Positions 49,280-56,955 of a stretch of DNA of 56,955 bases are shown here, one piece after another. The position numbers and the translations under genes were made by a program. The notes beneath the pieces were generated by a model. That model ran no database searches, had not been told where the DNA came from, and was given only the letters and a program-made list of their open reading frames with translations. The DNA is from Candidatus Kuenenia stuttgartensis (GTDB lineage Bacteria > Gemmatimonadota > Gemmatimonadetes > Gemmatimonadales > Gemmatimonadaceae), in NCBI GenBank assembly GCA_943330235.2, contig CALQGY020000011.1, positions 1 through 56,955 of the forward strand, in the 5' to 3' direction. How positions within the stretch are numbered: position 1 is the stretch's first letter; the number at the start of each line of letters is the position of its first letter.

Positions 49280-51199
49280 TCAGCCCAGCTTCGGCCGTTC
49301 GCGCAGCCAGTCGGTGTTGCTCTGATACTTGTGTGCGACGGACAAGATGATGTCGTCGTTGTACAAGTTGCCGGCGATCTGCGTGCAGATCGGCTGCGGA
49401 TTGAGCGGCGCCGCTGGTGTCGCGGGCGCAGCACCGCCTCGGCCACCACCCTGCGGCGCGCGCACGCCAAAGCCCATCTGCACCACCACCACGGGATGCC
49501 CCGTCTGCGCATGGACGCCGGTGTCGGCGGCCCCGACGTAGAGGTCGATGTCCTTCAGATACTCCTGCCACGCCGTGATGAGTTTGTGCCGGCGTCGCTG
49601 CGAGTTGATGAAGTCAAACGCCGTGGGCGTGCGCCCCGGCACCCAGCGATTGAGCTGGCCGTTGAGGTTGGCCGTGTTGGCCGCCGCTGCCGCCGCGGCG
49701 ACCGCGGCCGGGGTCGCATTGGCGCCACCGCCACCGCCACCGCCACCGCCAGCTCCGCGACCGCCATTGGCCTGACGGCCATACGTCGTGAGCACTGTGG
49801 CCATGTCCATGCCCAGCTGCTTCGCCTTCATCTGCACGTACGAGTCGAACGCGGCCGCTGACTCCACATCAATGCCACCCGCGCTGCCGGCGACGGTGGG
49901 CGGCTCCGCGATGTCCTTGGGCTTCGCACCGAGGGCCTTGAGCTTTTCCACGAACGCCGTGAACGTCGCGTCCGGATTCTGCGCGTTCTGCGCACGCACA
50001 CCGATGCGCAGCTTGGAGAGGTCGATGTTCGGATTGAAGTGGAAGGGCATGGTGATGGAGCCCGGATCCTTTTCGTCGGCGCCGTGCATGACGTTGAACA
50101 CGATCGCGGCATCTTCCGCGGTGCGCGCCATGGGCCCGACGCGATCCTGCGACCACGCCAGCACCATGCCGCCGAACCGGCTCACGCGCCCAAAGGTGGG
50201 ACGCAGCGCGCTGATACCGCAGGTGGTGGCAGGGCTCACAATCGAGCCCGACGTCTCGGTGCCGATGCCAAACGCCACGCAGCCGGCCGCGGTGGCCGAG
50301 CCCGGGCCTGCCGAGGAGCCGCTGGAGCTCTGCGAGAGATTCCACGGATTCTTGGTGCTGCCGCGGAACCAGACGCCGCCCTGCGCGAACTGTCCCGACG
50401 AGAGCTTGGCGATGAGCACCGCGCCGGCATCACGCAGACGCACGACCACTTCACTGTCTTCGTCGATGATGCGGTTCTCAAAGTCGGCGGCGCCCCACGT
50501 GGTGGGCGTCCCCTTCACGGCGAACAGGTCCTTCACGCCCCACGGGATGCCATGCAGCGGGCCGCGATACTTGCCGGCCTTGAGTTCGGCGTCCATGCGC
50601 GCGGCGTCCGCGAGCCCGCGCTCTTCGAGAATGGTGACGGCGCAGAAGAGCGTCGGGTTGAGCGTCTTCAGGCGCTCGAGATAAATCTTGGTGAGCCGCA
50701 CCGAGGTGAGCTTGCCCGCCTTGATGGCCGCCGCGAGACGGTGCATGGGGAGGAACGCGATCTCTTCATCGGTGGCCGGCAGCGGGGCGGTGCCCCACGG
50801 CGCGAGATGGAAGGAGCCGGGCGCGGTGGCGTTCCACGCGAAAGGCTGGCGTGCAAACGCGGCCATGCCTTTCTCGCGATACGTCTTTTCGAGCAGCGAC
50901 CCGACGCCGCCCGGATACGGCTGGAAGGTCCACGACACGGCTTCCATGTTGTCGAGCGGCACGGGCGGGACGGCGGGGGGCTGCGCGAAGCCGCCGCCCG
51001 CGGCCGCACCGCCCGCGCCGGCGGGCGGTTGCGCGAGCGCCTTGGCGCCGAAGCCGAACGTGGTGGCGGCGGCGCTGGCGAGGGACAGGAACACGAACTG
51101 CCGGCGATCGACGTCGTTCGTGATGCCCATCGCGTCCGCGCGATGCTGCGCGTCGGCTTCGGCCTGGTCCAGCAGATCCAACTCGTCGTACAGCGACAT
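49280..51199 (-). CDS. Tat-exported amidase (amidase signature family)
   Basis: A 639-residue exported amidase. The N-terminal DRRQFVFLSLASAAA is a twin-arginine signal preceded by an unusual 31-residue n-region. The amidase signature core is intact: Lys in PWGVKDLFAV, Ser in QSSSGSSAGPG, and the nucleophile Ser in GTETSGSI, forming Ser-cisSer-Lys. It should hydrolyse amide bonds outside the cytoplasm; substrate unknown. A Gly/Ala low-complexity insert (DNA 49665-49770) splits the C-terminal half, and a second Gly-rich patch lies near 49420-49460. It is convergent with the dockerin gene across a terminator and follows, same strand, the oxidase-like gene by 56 bases. Confidence 0.92.
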   Translation of the reverse strand: MSLYDELDLLDQAEADAQHRADAMGITNDVDRRQFVFLSLASAAATTFGFGAKALAQPPAGAGGAAAGGGFAQPPAVPPVPLDNMEAVSWTFQPYPGGVGSLLEKTYREKGMAAFARQPFAWNATAPGSFHLAPWGTAPLPATDEEIAFLPMHRLAAAIKAGKLTSVRLTKIYLERLKTLNPTLFCAVTILEERGLADAARMDAELKAGKYRGPLHGIPWGVKDLFAVKGTPTTWGAADFENRIIDEDSEVVVRLRDAGAVLIAKLSSGQFAQGGVWFRGSTKNPWNLSQSSSGSSAGPGSATAAGCVAFGIGTETSGSIVSPATTCGISALRPTFGRVSRFGGMVLAWSQDRVGPMARTAEDAAIVFNVMHGADEKDPGSITMPFHFNPNIDLSKLRIGVRAQNAQNPDATFTAFVEKLKALGAKPKDIAEPPTVAGSAGGIDVESAAAFDSYVQMKAKQLGMDMATVLTTYGRQANGGRGAGGGGGGGGGANATPAAVAAAAAAANTANLNGQLNRWVPGRTPTAFDFINSQRRRHKLITAWQEYLKDIDLYVGAADTGVHAQTGHPVVVVQMGFGVRAPQGGGRGGAAPATPAAPLNPQPICTQIAGNLYNDDIILSVAHKYQSNTDWLRERPKLG

Positions 51200-51255
51200 G
51201 ATGTGGTCTCGAAAGGAGTGCGCGGTGTCAGGAGTTCACCCGCACAAAATGAGCA

Positions 51256-51696
51256 TCAAGTCGTCTGCACCGCGAGAGCGCGCGGCGGTTTTTTCGGTGC
51301 CGCCGGGCCGTCGATCGTGCGCCAGATGTTGTAGATGAACAGCATGGATCCCCCCGCCGCGAGGGACGCGCCGACGGCGAGCAGGGTCCGAGACGCGATG
51401 GGTTGGTGCGGAGCGCATACAAAGCCGCCGGTGAGCAACACGAGGCCGACGTTGGCGCACCACCAGTGTACGCCGGCCATACGGCGGTTATGCAGCGCAT
51501 GCCCGGTAAAGCGCGGAATCACGTGGTACGCCACTCCATAGATCACCATCGATACAAAGCCGAGCAGATTCAGGTGCACGTGGGCCGGGCGGTAGATGAT
51601 CGCCTGCGGCGCGACGGCCATCCACACGCCCATCATGGTGCCGAGGCCGAGGCAGACGAGGGCGCTCTTGAGAAAGCGTTGGGCGAACCAGTCCAT
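51256..51696 (-). CDS. Small haem-copper-oxidase-subunit-I-like membrane protein
   Basis: A 146-residue protein with four predicted membrane helices (LVCLGLGTMMGVWMAVA, HVHLNLLGFVSMVIYGVAYHVIP, VHWWCANVGLVLLTGGFV, LLAVGASLAAGGSMLFI). The HVHLNLLG motif and following helix resemble part of subunit I of cbb3-type oxidases or nitric oxide reductases, where such His bind haem, but the protein is far too short for a full subunit (about 450 residues). Similar small COX1-like proteins are often found near nitric oxide response genes. The ATG at 51696 lies 25 bases after the DUF542 gene, so the two form an operon. Haem binding and a role in nitric oxide handling are inferred. Confidence 0.75.
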   Translation of the reverse strand: MDWFAQRFLKSALVCLGLGTMMGVWMAVAPQAIIYRPAHVHLNLLGFVSMVIYGVAYHVIPRFTGHALHNRRMAGVHWWCANVGLVLLTGGFVCAPHQPIASRTLLAVGASLAAGGSMLFIYNIWRTIDGPAAPKKPPRALAVQTT

Positions 51697-51721
51697 GGGG
51701 AACGGCGGTGGCGATGGGGGA

Positions 51722-51937
51722 TCAGGAGACGGCGAGCAGGTCGCGCAGCACGTCGTCGAGCGGTACGCCATGCGTCTCGCACACCAGCGCCAGCGTTTTC
51801 GCACCGCCGCAGCAACTGTCAAACCCATAGCGATCGAAGACCTCGACGGCGCGGGGCGTGAGGGCGACGATGGCGTTCAGGGCCAGATCGCGGAAGGCGG
51901 GCACACGGGGCTCGGCCAGGAATGGGCGTACGGGCAT
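51722..51937 (-). CDS. DUF542 / ScdA N-terminal domain protein
   Basis: A 71-residue protein that matches the N-terminal DUF542 domain of ScdA/YtfE/RIC di-iron repair proteins: AVEVFDRYGFDSCCGGAKTL with the adjacent Cys-Cys, followed by a helix ending LRDLLAVS. Full ScdA proteins add a hemerythrin-like di-iron domain (about 220 residues in all); here only the first domain is encoded. GGAG lies ten bases or fewer before the ATG at 51937. It is the first gene of a unit with the oxidase-like protein and follows a CTAGCA-N7-TGCTAG palindrome. The domain family is linked to nitric oxide and oxidative damage of iron centres; the precise role of stand-alone forms is unknown. Confidence 0.85.
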   Translation of the reverse strand: MPVRPFLAEPRVPAFRDLALNAIVALTPRAVEVFDRYGFDSCCGGAKTLALVCETHGVPLDDVLRDLLAVS

Positions 51938-51982
51938 GAACGAATCTCCAGCAGCGGCCGTCGAGAGTGACGACGGTGATTA

Positions 51983-52001
51983 CTAGCAAAACGGATGCTA
52001 G
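51983..52001. promoter_or_regulatory. Palindrome CTAGCA-N7-TGCTAG, candidate operator for the DUF542 unit
   Basis: A perfect 6+7+6 dyad in an AT-rich patch of the 268-base gap between the divergent DUF542 and RraA-family genes, about 46 bases upstream of the DUF542 start. Size and position fit a homodimeric repressor such as an Rrf2/NsrR-type or Crp/Fnr-type sensor, but the half-site is not a textbook match to either. Confidence 0.5.
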
Positions 52002-52074
52002 AATAACGTCAGGGATTCGCTGGCATGGTGTCGGTCGCGGCTCGGCGGTCCGTTGATCGCGCCGAGGCGATGGG

Positions 52075-52130
52075 GCGGCGCGTGTGTTGCGGCGCGTGTG
52101 TTGCGGCGCGTGCGTCGCGGCGCGTATTTC
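52075..52130 (+). repeat. Four tandem 14-bp repeats upstream of the RraA-family gene
   Basis: The unit is GCGGCGCGTGTGTT: copies 1 (52075-52088) and 2 (52089-52102) are identical, copies 3 and 4 diverge at their 3' ends. The array is non-coding and ends about 75 bases before the ATG at 52206, so copy-number variation could change promoter spacing. Confidence 0.85.
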
Positions 52131-52205
52131 CGGCGTGGACGCCCGCGGGAGGTACTGCGACGGGGGCGCATTCACCACTATCGCCCGATCGGAAGGAGTG
52201 ACCCG

Positions 52206-52886
52206 ATGTCTGTGCAGGGAAAGCTGGGATTTCGTATTCTGCCCTCCGCCGAGCCCATTGAGGCGGCGCTGCTCGATCGATTCCTCCCGTTGTCGTCGTG
52301 TACTGTGGCCGACGCGATGGGTCGCTTCAATTTCATGCACCCAGCCATTCAGGCGCGCACGGGGCTGCCGTTATGCGGCGTGGCTGTGACGGTGAATGCG
52401 CGGCCGGGCGACAATCTCATGATTCACAAGGTCATGCAGGTGGCGCGCGCGGGCGAGATCGTCGTGGTGAACACGGGCGAAAACATCACGAGTGCGGTCT
52501 TTGGCGACATGATCTGCGAGACGTCGGTGGCGATGGGGATTGGCGGCATCGTGGTCGATGGTGCCATTCGCGACGTGGACGGGATCCGGCAGTTGGGCTT
52601 TCCCGCGTTCAGTCGAGCGGTGAGTCCCGGCAGCTGTGATCGCGACGGGCCGGGGGAGATCAACGTGCCCATCAGCTGCGGCGGCATCGTCGTGTGCCCG
52701 GGCGACATTGTCGTGGGCGATGCGGATGGCGTGGCCGTCGTGCCGCGCGCGCATGCGGAGGAGGTGCTGGCGACGGCGCAGCTGATGATGGAGCGGGAGC
52801 GCCTGCGCATTGCCGAGATCAAGAGCGGCACCACGTTCAACGTCGCGATCGACGAGACGCTGCGGCGCCATGGCGTGATTGCGTGA
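52206..52886 (+). CDS. RraA-family protein (HMG/CHA aldolase or oxaloacetate decarboxylase-like)
   Basis: A 226-residue cytosolic protein of the RraA/4-hydroxy-4-methyl-2-oxoglutarate aldolase family. The active-site block appears as GDMICETSVAMGIGGIVVDGAIRDVDGI, with the Arg-Asp pair (IRD) that binds pyruvate enolate and metal; GDIVVGDADGVAVVP closes the fold. The presence of the Gly-Asp and Arg-Asp pairs favours aldolase/decarboxylase activity over a pure RNase E inhibitor role. AAGGAG (52193-52198) lies seven bases before the ATG at 52206; longer frames to 52053 run through the 14-bp repeats and are rejected. Monocistronic; followed by a large hairpin. Confidence 0.92.
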   Translation: MSVQGKLGFRILPSAEPIEAALLDRFLPLSSCTVADAMGRFNFMHPAIQARTGLPLCGVAVTVNARPGDNLMIHKVMQVARAGEIVVVNTGENITSAVFGDMICETSVAMGIGGIVVDGAIRDVDGIRQLGFPAFSRAVSPGSCDRDGPGEINVPISCGGIVVCPGDIVVGDADGVAVVPRAHAEEVLATAQLMMERERLRIAEIKSGTTFNVAIDETLRRHGVIA

Positions 52887-52944
52887 TGGCGTGAGCCCGT
52901 TGATTGCGGCGCCCGTCATGGTTTGGGAGCGCACGGGGACGGCG

Positions 52945-53058
52945 TTGACACAGAGGACGACACAGAGGGCACAGAGGGCACAGAGGGCACAGAGAACACA
53001 GAGAGAAACGCCCCGCTGTTCTCCGTGTCCTCTGTGCCCTCCGTGCCCTCTGTGTCAA
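52945..53058. repeat. 114-bp inverted repeat built of CACAGAGGG tandem units (probable terminator)
   Basis: The left arm starts TTGACACAGAGG and runs through tandem CACAGAGGG-type 9-mers; the right arm mirrors it (CCGTG, CCTCTGTG units) and ends CCTCTGTGTCAA followed by AAA. The loop is around 52995-53020. It lies between the convergent RraA-family and sortilin-like genes, so it can end both transcripts. The direct-repeat-within-inverted-repeat layout is unlike a simple terminator and suggests a mobile or amplified element. Confidence 0.8.
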
Positions 53059-53081
53059 AAATGTTTACCCGCCCAGCCGAC

Positions 53082-56000
53082 CTACCGCCCCGTGAACCAC
53101 CGATCCTCGAGCACGGTCACCGGCTTCGTGTAGTCCTTACCGCCGACCGTAAGCTTGACCGTGTATTCGCCGGGCGTCACGCCACCCGCGCCACCGCCAA
53201 AGCCACCACCACCGCCGCCACCGCCAGCGCGACCCGCGCCGCCGCTGCAGCTGGTGTTCGGCGCACCGAATCCACCGCGTCCGCCACCACCGCCGCCACC
53301 ACCACCGGGCCCACCAAAGCCGCCCGGTCCACCGAAGCCCTGGCCCGCCAGCATCGGTGCCACTAATGCCCACTGCACGCGGTTGATGCCCGCGTCACCC
53401 GCGCCCGTCGAGGTGCACATCGTGCGTCCCTTCGCGTCGATGATCGAGATCTTCACGTCACCGGTGACGGCCGTCTTGAGATAGTAGCTGATGGCCGTAC
53501 CGCGCGGCGCGTTGTCGCCGATGAACACCTTCTGGCCCGCGGCGCGCTGGTTGGAGATGCGATCGTTGGCCCACATCACCGCCGGCCGCACATCGAACAG
53601 CGCGGCGTCTTGCGCCATGAGCGCGGGGGTGAGCTGCTGCAGCGGCGTGATGTCATCCGCAATCCAGATGCTGCGGCCGTGCGACGCGACGATCATGTCG
53701 CCGTCGCGCGGGTGGATGAGGATGTCATCCGTGCGCACCGTGGGATAGTCGTTCATGAACTTCTTCCACGACTTGCCGGCATCGAGCGAGGTGAACAACC
53801 CGAACTCGGTACCCGCGTAGAGCAGGTTCTTGTTGATCGGATCTTCGCGCACCACCTGCACATTGCCGGAGGCGGGCAGATCACCGGTCGCGCTCTGGAA
53901 CGTGGCGCCGTAGTCGTGCGTGACGAAGATGTACGGCTTCAGGTCGTCGCTGCGATGACCGTCGATGGCGACATAGGCCGTCGCGGCATCAAAGTGCGAC
54001 GTCTCAATGCGCGAGATCCAGTACGCGAAGTTGCCCGAGAGCGCATTGGCCGGCAGCCCCGTGATGTTCTTGCCCACTTCCGTGAACGTGCTGCCACCGT
54101 CGCGGCTGACCTGCACGTTGCCGTCATCGGTGCCCACCCAGACAACGCCCGGCATCACCGGCGACTCGTTCACCGAGATGATCGTGCTGTACGACACCAC
54201 GCCATCGTTCTTCGACAGCTGCGGCTTGTCGCCACCGACACCCAGCATCTCCACCTTGCAGCGATCGATCTGCTTGGTGAGGTCGGCGCTGGCCGTGTAC
54301 GTATCGCCACGATTGACCGACTTGAACAGCCGGTTGCCACCATACCAGAGAATGCTGGAGTTGTGCGGCGACAAGAGATACGGCGTGTTCCAGTTGAAGC
54401 GATAGGCGTCGCCCGGCTGCGCGTTGAGTACGTTGCCGTTGGCACCACCGCGTCCGCCACCACCACCGCCGCCGCCGCCCGCGCCACGACCCGCGGCGAC
54501 AATGGCGCCGTCCACGCACATGCTGGCCGTTGCACCCGCTGCGGCACCGCCTGGGGCACCGCCTGCGCCACCTGCGCCGCGTCCCGCCCCGCGACCGCCA
54601 CCACCGGCGCTGGGACGGATGCTCTTCTGCGCGCCGGACTTCAGGTCGTAGCGCGACGTCGAGCCGTCCTGTGACTCGGTGTAGACGATGTTCGGATCGT
54701 TCGGATCGACCTGCGTCTGGAAGCCGTCGCCGCCGCCGATGCCGAACCAGTGGCTATGCATGATGCCCGGGCCGCCACGCACCGCACTCGGCGCGCCCCA
54801 GCTGCCGTTGTCCTGCAAGCCCGTGTACACGTTGTACGGACGACCCAGATCAGCGCTGACCCAGTACGCGAGTCCCGTCGCCATCGTGCTGACGAAGTCC
54901 CACGTCTTGCCCTGATCGTAGCTGATGTTCAAGCCGCCATCATTGCCTTCCATGATGTGGTTGGGGTTCTTCGGATCAATCCAGATGGCATGCTGGTCCA
55001 CGTGCGCCGGCTCGCCATGCTCACCCGCGCGATCGAGCGTCTTGAACGTCGTGCCGCCATCGAGCGACTTCGCCACCGGCAGGCCGGCGACATAAATGGT
55101 GTTCGGGTTGGACGGATCGACGCGCAACTGGCTGAAGTACATGGGACGCGAGTTGCAGTTGCTCATCAGCGTCCAGCTGCCGCCCTTATTGTTGGAGCGG
55201 AACACGCCGCCCTTGGCCACGTCGAGCTTGGGCCCCTTGCTGGTGTCGCCCGCGGCGCGCACGCCGTTGTTGCACCAGTCAAAGCCACCGCGACCGCCGC
55301 CGCCGGCCATTGCCGCCGCAAATGCCGCCGCCGGAACCGTACCGCCTGCGCCACCGGCTGGCGGCGCGTTGCCGCGACCGGCGCCGGCCGGAGCCGCCGC
55401 GCCGGGTGCCGCCGGAGGCGTCTCAGCGGCCGCTTCCGCATCCGTGCCCGCTTCCACCTGCGCGTACAGCACGTTCGGGCTGGAACGCGCGATATCGAGC
55501 GCGATGCGCCCCAACGTGCCGGTGGGCAGGCCGTTGCCGGTCACGCGGCTCCACGTCTTGCCGCCGTTGCTGGTCTTCCAGATGCCACTGCCCGCGCCGC
55601 CGCCAATGAAGCAGCAGCCACTGCGCCGACGCGTGTAGCTGGACGCAAACAGCACGTTGCTGTTGGACGGGTCCATGACGATGTCGATGAAGCCGGTGTT
55701 CTCGTCGATGTACTTGATCTTCGTCCAGCTCTTGCCGCCGTCGGTGGTCTTGTAGACGCCGCGTTCGGGGTTGGGGCCGAACAAGTGGCCGGGGGAGGCC
55801 ACGTAGACGACGTCCGGGTTACGCGGGTCGATCACGATGCGCGCGATGGACTGCGTTTCCTTGAGCCCCATGTGCGTGAACGTCTTGCCGCCGTCGACGG
55901 TCTTGTAGATGCCATCGCCGAACGAGGACGTCTGCCGGTTATTGGGCTCGCCGGTGCCGATGTAGACGATGTCCGGATTGGTGGGATGGATCGCGATGTC

Positions 56001-56363
56001 GCCGATGGACGCGGTGCTGTACGTCTGAAACACCGGCTCGAACGTGGTCCCGTTATTCACCGACCGGAACACGCCGCCCACCGCGTAGCCCAACCAGATG
56101 TGGCTCGGATCACTCTCCGACACGGCGATGTCGTCGATGCGGCCACCCATGCTGGCCGGTCCGATGGACCGGAAGCGGAAGGGCTCGAGCATCGGATCAT
56201 CGGAGAGATTGATGACCGCCGGCGCGGGCGGTTGAACACCGCGGCCCTGTGCGGACGCGGCCGAAGCCAGCGCGGCCGAGGCCAACGTGACCGCAGCGAG
56301 CGCGGTGAGGGGCACGGTGGAACACAGCCTGGCCAGGATGGCGCGGCGTGGAGCAGGAGGCAT
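53082..56363 (-). CDS. Secreted VPS10/sortilin-type BNR beta-propeller protein with Gly-rich inserts
   Basis: A 1093-residue secreted protein. The signal peptide ends near ASAASAQ (about residue 39). Many Asp-box/BNR motifs (SVNNGTTF, TVDGGKTF, TTDGGKSW, TSNGGKTW, SLDGGTTF, SYDQGKTW, SRDGGSTF, SLDAGKSW) build two large propellers like those of the glycosyl-hydrolase/sortilin group common in Gemmatimonadota and Acidobacteriota. Ala/Gly/Pro-rich inserts interrupt it (DNA about 55300-55440, 54440-54610). A poly-Gly C-terminal tract (53195-53340) precedes a final beta strand domain (PGEYTVKLTVGGKDY). No dockerin. Start at 56363 chosen for the signal peptide; no ribosome binding site is clear. Role unknown, probably binding or peptide/glycan processing. 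Confidence 0.88.
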   Translation of the reverse strand: MPPAPRRAILARLCSTVPLTALAAVTLASAALASAASAQGRGVQPPAPAVINLSDDPMLEPFRFRSIGPASMGGRIDDIAVSESDPSHIWLGYAVGGVFRSVNNGTTFEPVFQTYSTASIGDIAIHPTNPDIVYIGTGEPNNRQTSSFGDGIYKTVDGGKTFTHMGLKETQSIARIVIDPRNPDVVYVASPGHLFGPNPERGVYKTTDGGKSWTKIKYIDENTGFIDIVMDPSNSNVLFASSYTRRRSGCCFIGGGAGSGIWKTSNGGKTWSRVTGNGLPTGTLGRIALDIARSSPNVLYAQVEAGTDAEAAAETPPAAPGAAAPAGAGRGNAPPAGGAGGTVPAAAFAAAMAGGGGRGGFDWCNNGVRAAGDTSKGPKLDVAKGGVFRSNNKGGSWTLMSNCNSRPMYFSQLRVDPSNPNTIYVAGLPVAKSLDGGTTFKTLDRAGEHGEPAHVDQHAIWIDPKNPNHIMEGNDGGLNISYDQGKTWDFVSTMATGLAYWVSADLGRPYNVYTGLQDNGSWGAPSAVRGGPGIMHSHWFGIGGGDGFQTQVDPNDPNIVYTESQDGSTSRYDLKSGAQKSIRPSAGGGGRGAGRGAGGAGGAPGGAAAGATASMCVDGAIVAAGRGAGGGGGGGGGRGGANGNVLNAQPGDAYRFNWNTPYLLSPHNSSILWYGGNRLFKSVNRGDTYTASADLTKQIDRCKVEMLGVGGDKPQLSKNDGVVSYSTIISVNESPVMPGVVWVGTDDGNVQVSRDGGSTFTEVGKNITGLPANALSGNFAYWISRIETSHFDAATAYVAIDGHRSDDLKPYIFVTHDYGATFQSATGDLPASGNVQVVREDPINKNLLYAGTEFGLFTSLDAGKSWKKFMNDYPTVRTDDILIHPRDGDMIVASHGRSIWIADDITPLQQLTPALMAQDAALFDVRPAVMWANDRISNQRAAGQKVFIGDNAPRGTAISYYLKTAVTGDVKISIIDAKGRTMCTSTGAGDAGINRVQWALVAPMLAGQGFGGPGGFGGPGGGGGGGGGRGGFGAPNTSCSGGAGRAGGGGGGGGFGGGAGGVTPGEYTVKLTVGGKDYTKPVTVLEDRWFTGR

Positions 56364-56536
56364 GAGACGCGTCCGGAGGTGAGAAGACGGGGCGTGCGCG
56401 GCCGGGCGGGCCGCCCAACGTCGGGGAGTATGCGGCGCGCCGATCATACCGGCAACGTGCGAGACGGTGCGCCCGCTAGCAGTAACGCGGCCCTCGCGCG
56501 ACACGCTGAGAACTGCCACTCTTCTGCGGACCTCTT

Positions 56537-56955
56537 ATGGCGTGCTCCACGCCTTTCACCCCGTCCCGCCCTTCGATGCCAGCGTTTCCTCCTCTCGTCG
56601 CCCGATCCGCTCGGCGGACCCCCTCGGCGCTCGTGGCGGCACTCGCCGTCGCCGCCGTGTCGATCGGCACGCTGATCGTCGTGCCGCCCGCCTCCGCACA
56701 GGCACAGGCCTCGGCCGCCGCGCCGGTGACGCTGCCGCTCAAGACCGCGCGCACCGCCACCTTCACGACCACGACCGGCACCTGGCTGTCGCTGGACGTG
56801 TCGCCCGACGGCCGCACGATTGTGTTCGACTTGCTGGGCGACCTGTACACGATGCCCATCACGGGCGGCACGGCCACACGCCTCACCAGTGGTATGGCGT
56901 ACGATGCGCAGCCGCGCTTCTCGCCCGATGGCAAGCGCGTGGCGTTCGTCTCCGA
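56537..56955 (+). CDS. PD40/TolB-like beta-propeller protein, 3' partial (probably secreted amidohydrolase)
   Basis: The frame is open to the window end. Two in-frame ATGs are possible, 56537 and 56576; the second leaves a compact signal peptide ending near PPASAQAQ. The mature start shows two PD40 units: LSLDVSPDGRTIVFDLLGDLYTMPITGG and, in part, QPRFSPDGKRVAFVS. In Gemmatimonadota such N-termini usually belong to ~1,000-residue exported proteins with a PD40 propeller followed by an amidohydrolase domain; that second domain is outside the window, so this is a prediction. Divergent from the sortilin-like gene, with a 173-base gap in which I see no clear promoter. Confidence 0.75.
   Translation, partial: MACSTPFTPSRPSMPAFPPLVARSARRTPSALVAALAVAAVSIGTLIVVPPASAQAQASAAAPVTLPLKTARTATFTTTTGTWLSLDVSPDGRTIVFDLLGDLYTMPITGGTATRLTSGMAYDAQPRFSPDGKRVAFVS

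Noticed and set aside
52075-53058. Tandem repeats considered as a CRISPR array
   Set aside because: Units are 9-14 bp and directly adjacent, with no unique spacers and no cas genes.
52923-53366. Plus-strand frame with TEGTEGTENTE-like repeats
   Set aside because: The repetitive peptide is just translation of the CACAGAGGG repeat arm and then antisense of the poly-Gly tail.
54750-56675. Long plus-strand open frame opposite the sortilin-like gene
   Set aside because: Arg/Ala/Val-rich shadow composition with no motif; the minus strand carries regular Asp-box repeats.

Overview
The window looks like chromosomal DNA of a high-GC, diderm, aerobic heterotroph, most likely a member of the Gemmatimonadota (Gemmatimonas-like). 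This is inferred from the very high GC content and from the mix of families: SusC/SusD-type receptors, secreted M14 and M28 peptidases, BNR/sortilin-type beta-propellers, CRTAC1, DUF1552/DUF1592 and PD40 proteins. About 40 protein genes fill nearly all of it. Both edge genes are cut: a DUF885 protein at base 1 and a PD40 propeller protein at the right end. I see no rRNA, tRNA, CRISPR array, insertion sequence or phage gene. Most products carry a Sec, Tat or lipoprotein signal, so the region is largely about the cell envelope and about breaking down and importing organic nitrogen, phosphorus and carbon.

Left part (1-9051): a DUF885 peptidase-like gene is coupled to a peptide-type ABC importer (binding lipoprotein plus two permeases, no ATPase). 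A hydroxyacid dehydrogenase, a small outer-membrane barrel protein, a histone-deacetylase-like hydrolase and a pair of carboxypeptidase-regulatory-domain proteins follow. Region 9093-16298 is a trio of secreted metallopeptidases (M14, M28, M14), with a striking 110-bp inverted repeat between the last two. Region 16414-30440 holds CRTAC1 with a short asparaginase, a double VOC protein, a calcineurin-like phosphatase coupled to an amidohydrolase, a PQQ dehydrogenase coupled to its probable cytochrome c, an acyl-CoA dehydrogenase and a PhoD-like phosphatase.

Middle (31016-43263): a SusC/SusD pair is followed by two secreted, active-site-variant creatininase homologues. A minus-strand cassette follows: DUF1592 cytochrome, Tat-exported DUF1552 protein, ankyrin protein ending in Cys-x-x-Cys.

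The most interesting locus is 43947-49187. Four genes overlap stop-to-start. The first is a Big2-repeat lipoprotein whose C-terminus looks like a cohesin domain. The second is a small lipoprotein with a second possible cohesin-like fold, and the third is an IPT/TIG-domain protein. The fourth is a BNR beta-propeller protein ending in a complete two-repeat type-I dockerin. Read together they suggest a compact cohesin-dockerin surface assembly in a non-cellulosomal bacterium.

Right part (49280-56955): a Tat-exported amidase; a DUF542 (ScdA N-domain) protein with a small haem-copper-oxidase-subunit-I-like membrane protein behind a CTAGCA-N7-TGCTAG palindrome (a possible nitric-oxide response unit); an RraA-family protein; a large hairpin built from CACAGAGGG-type repeats; a very large sortilin-like propeller protein; and the truncated PD40 gene.
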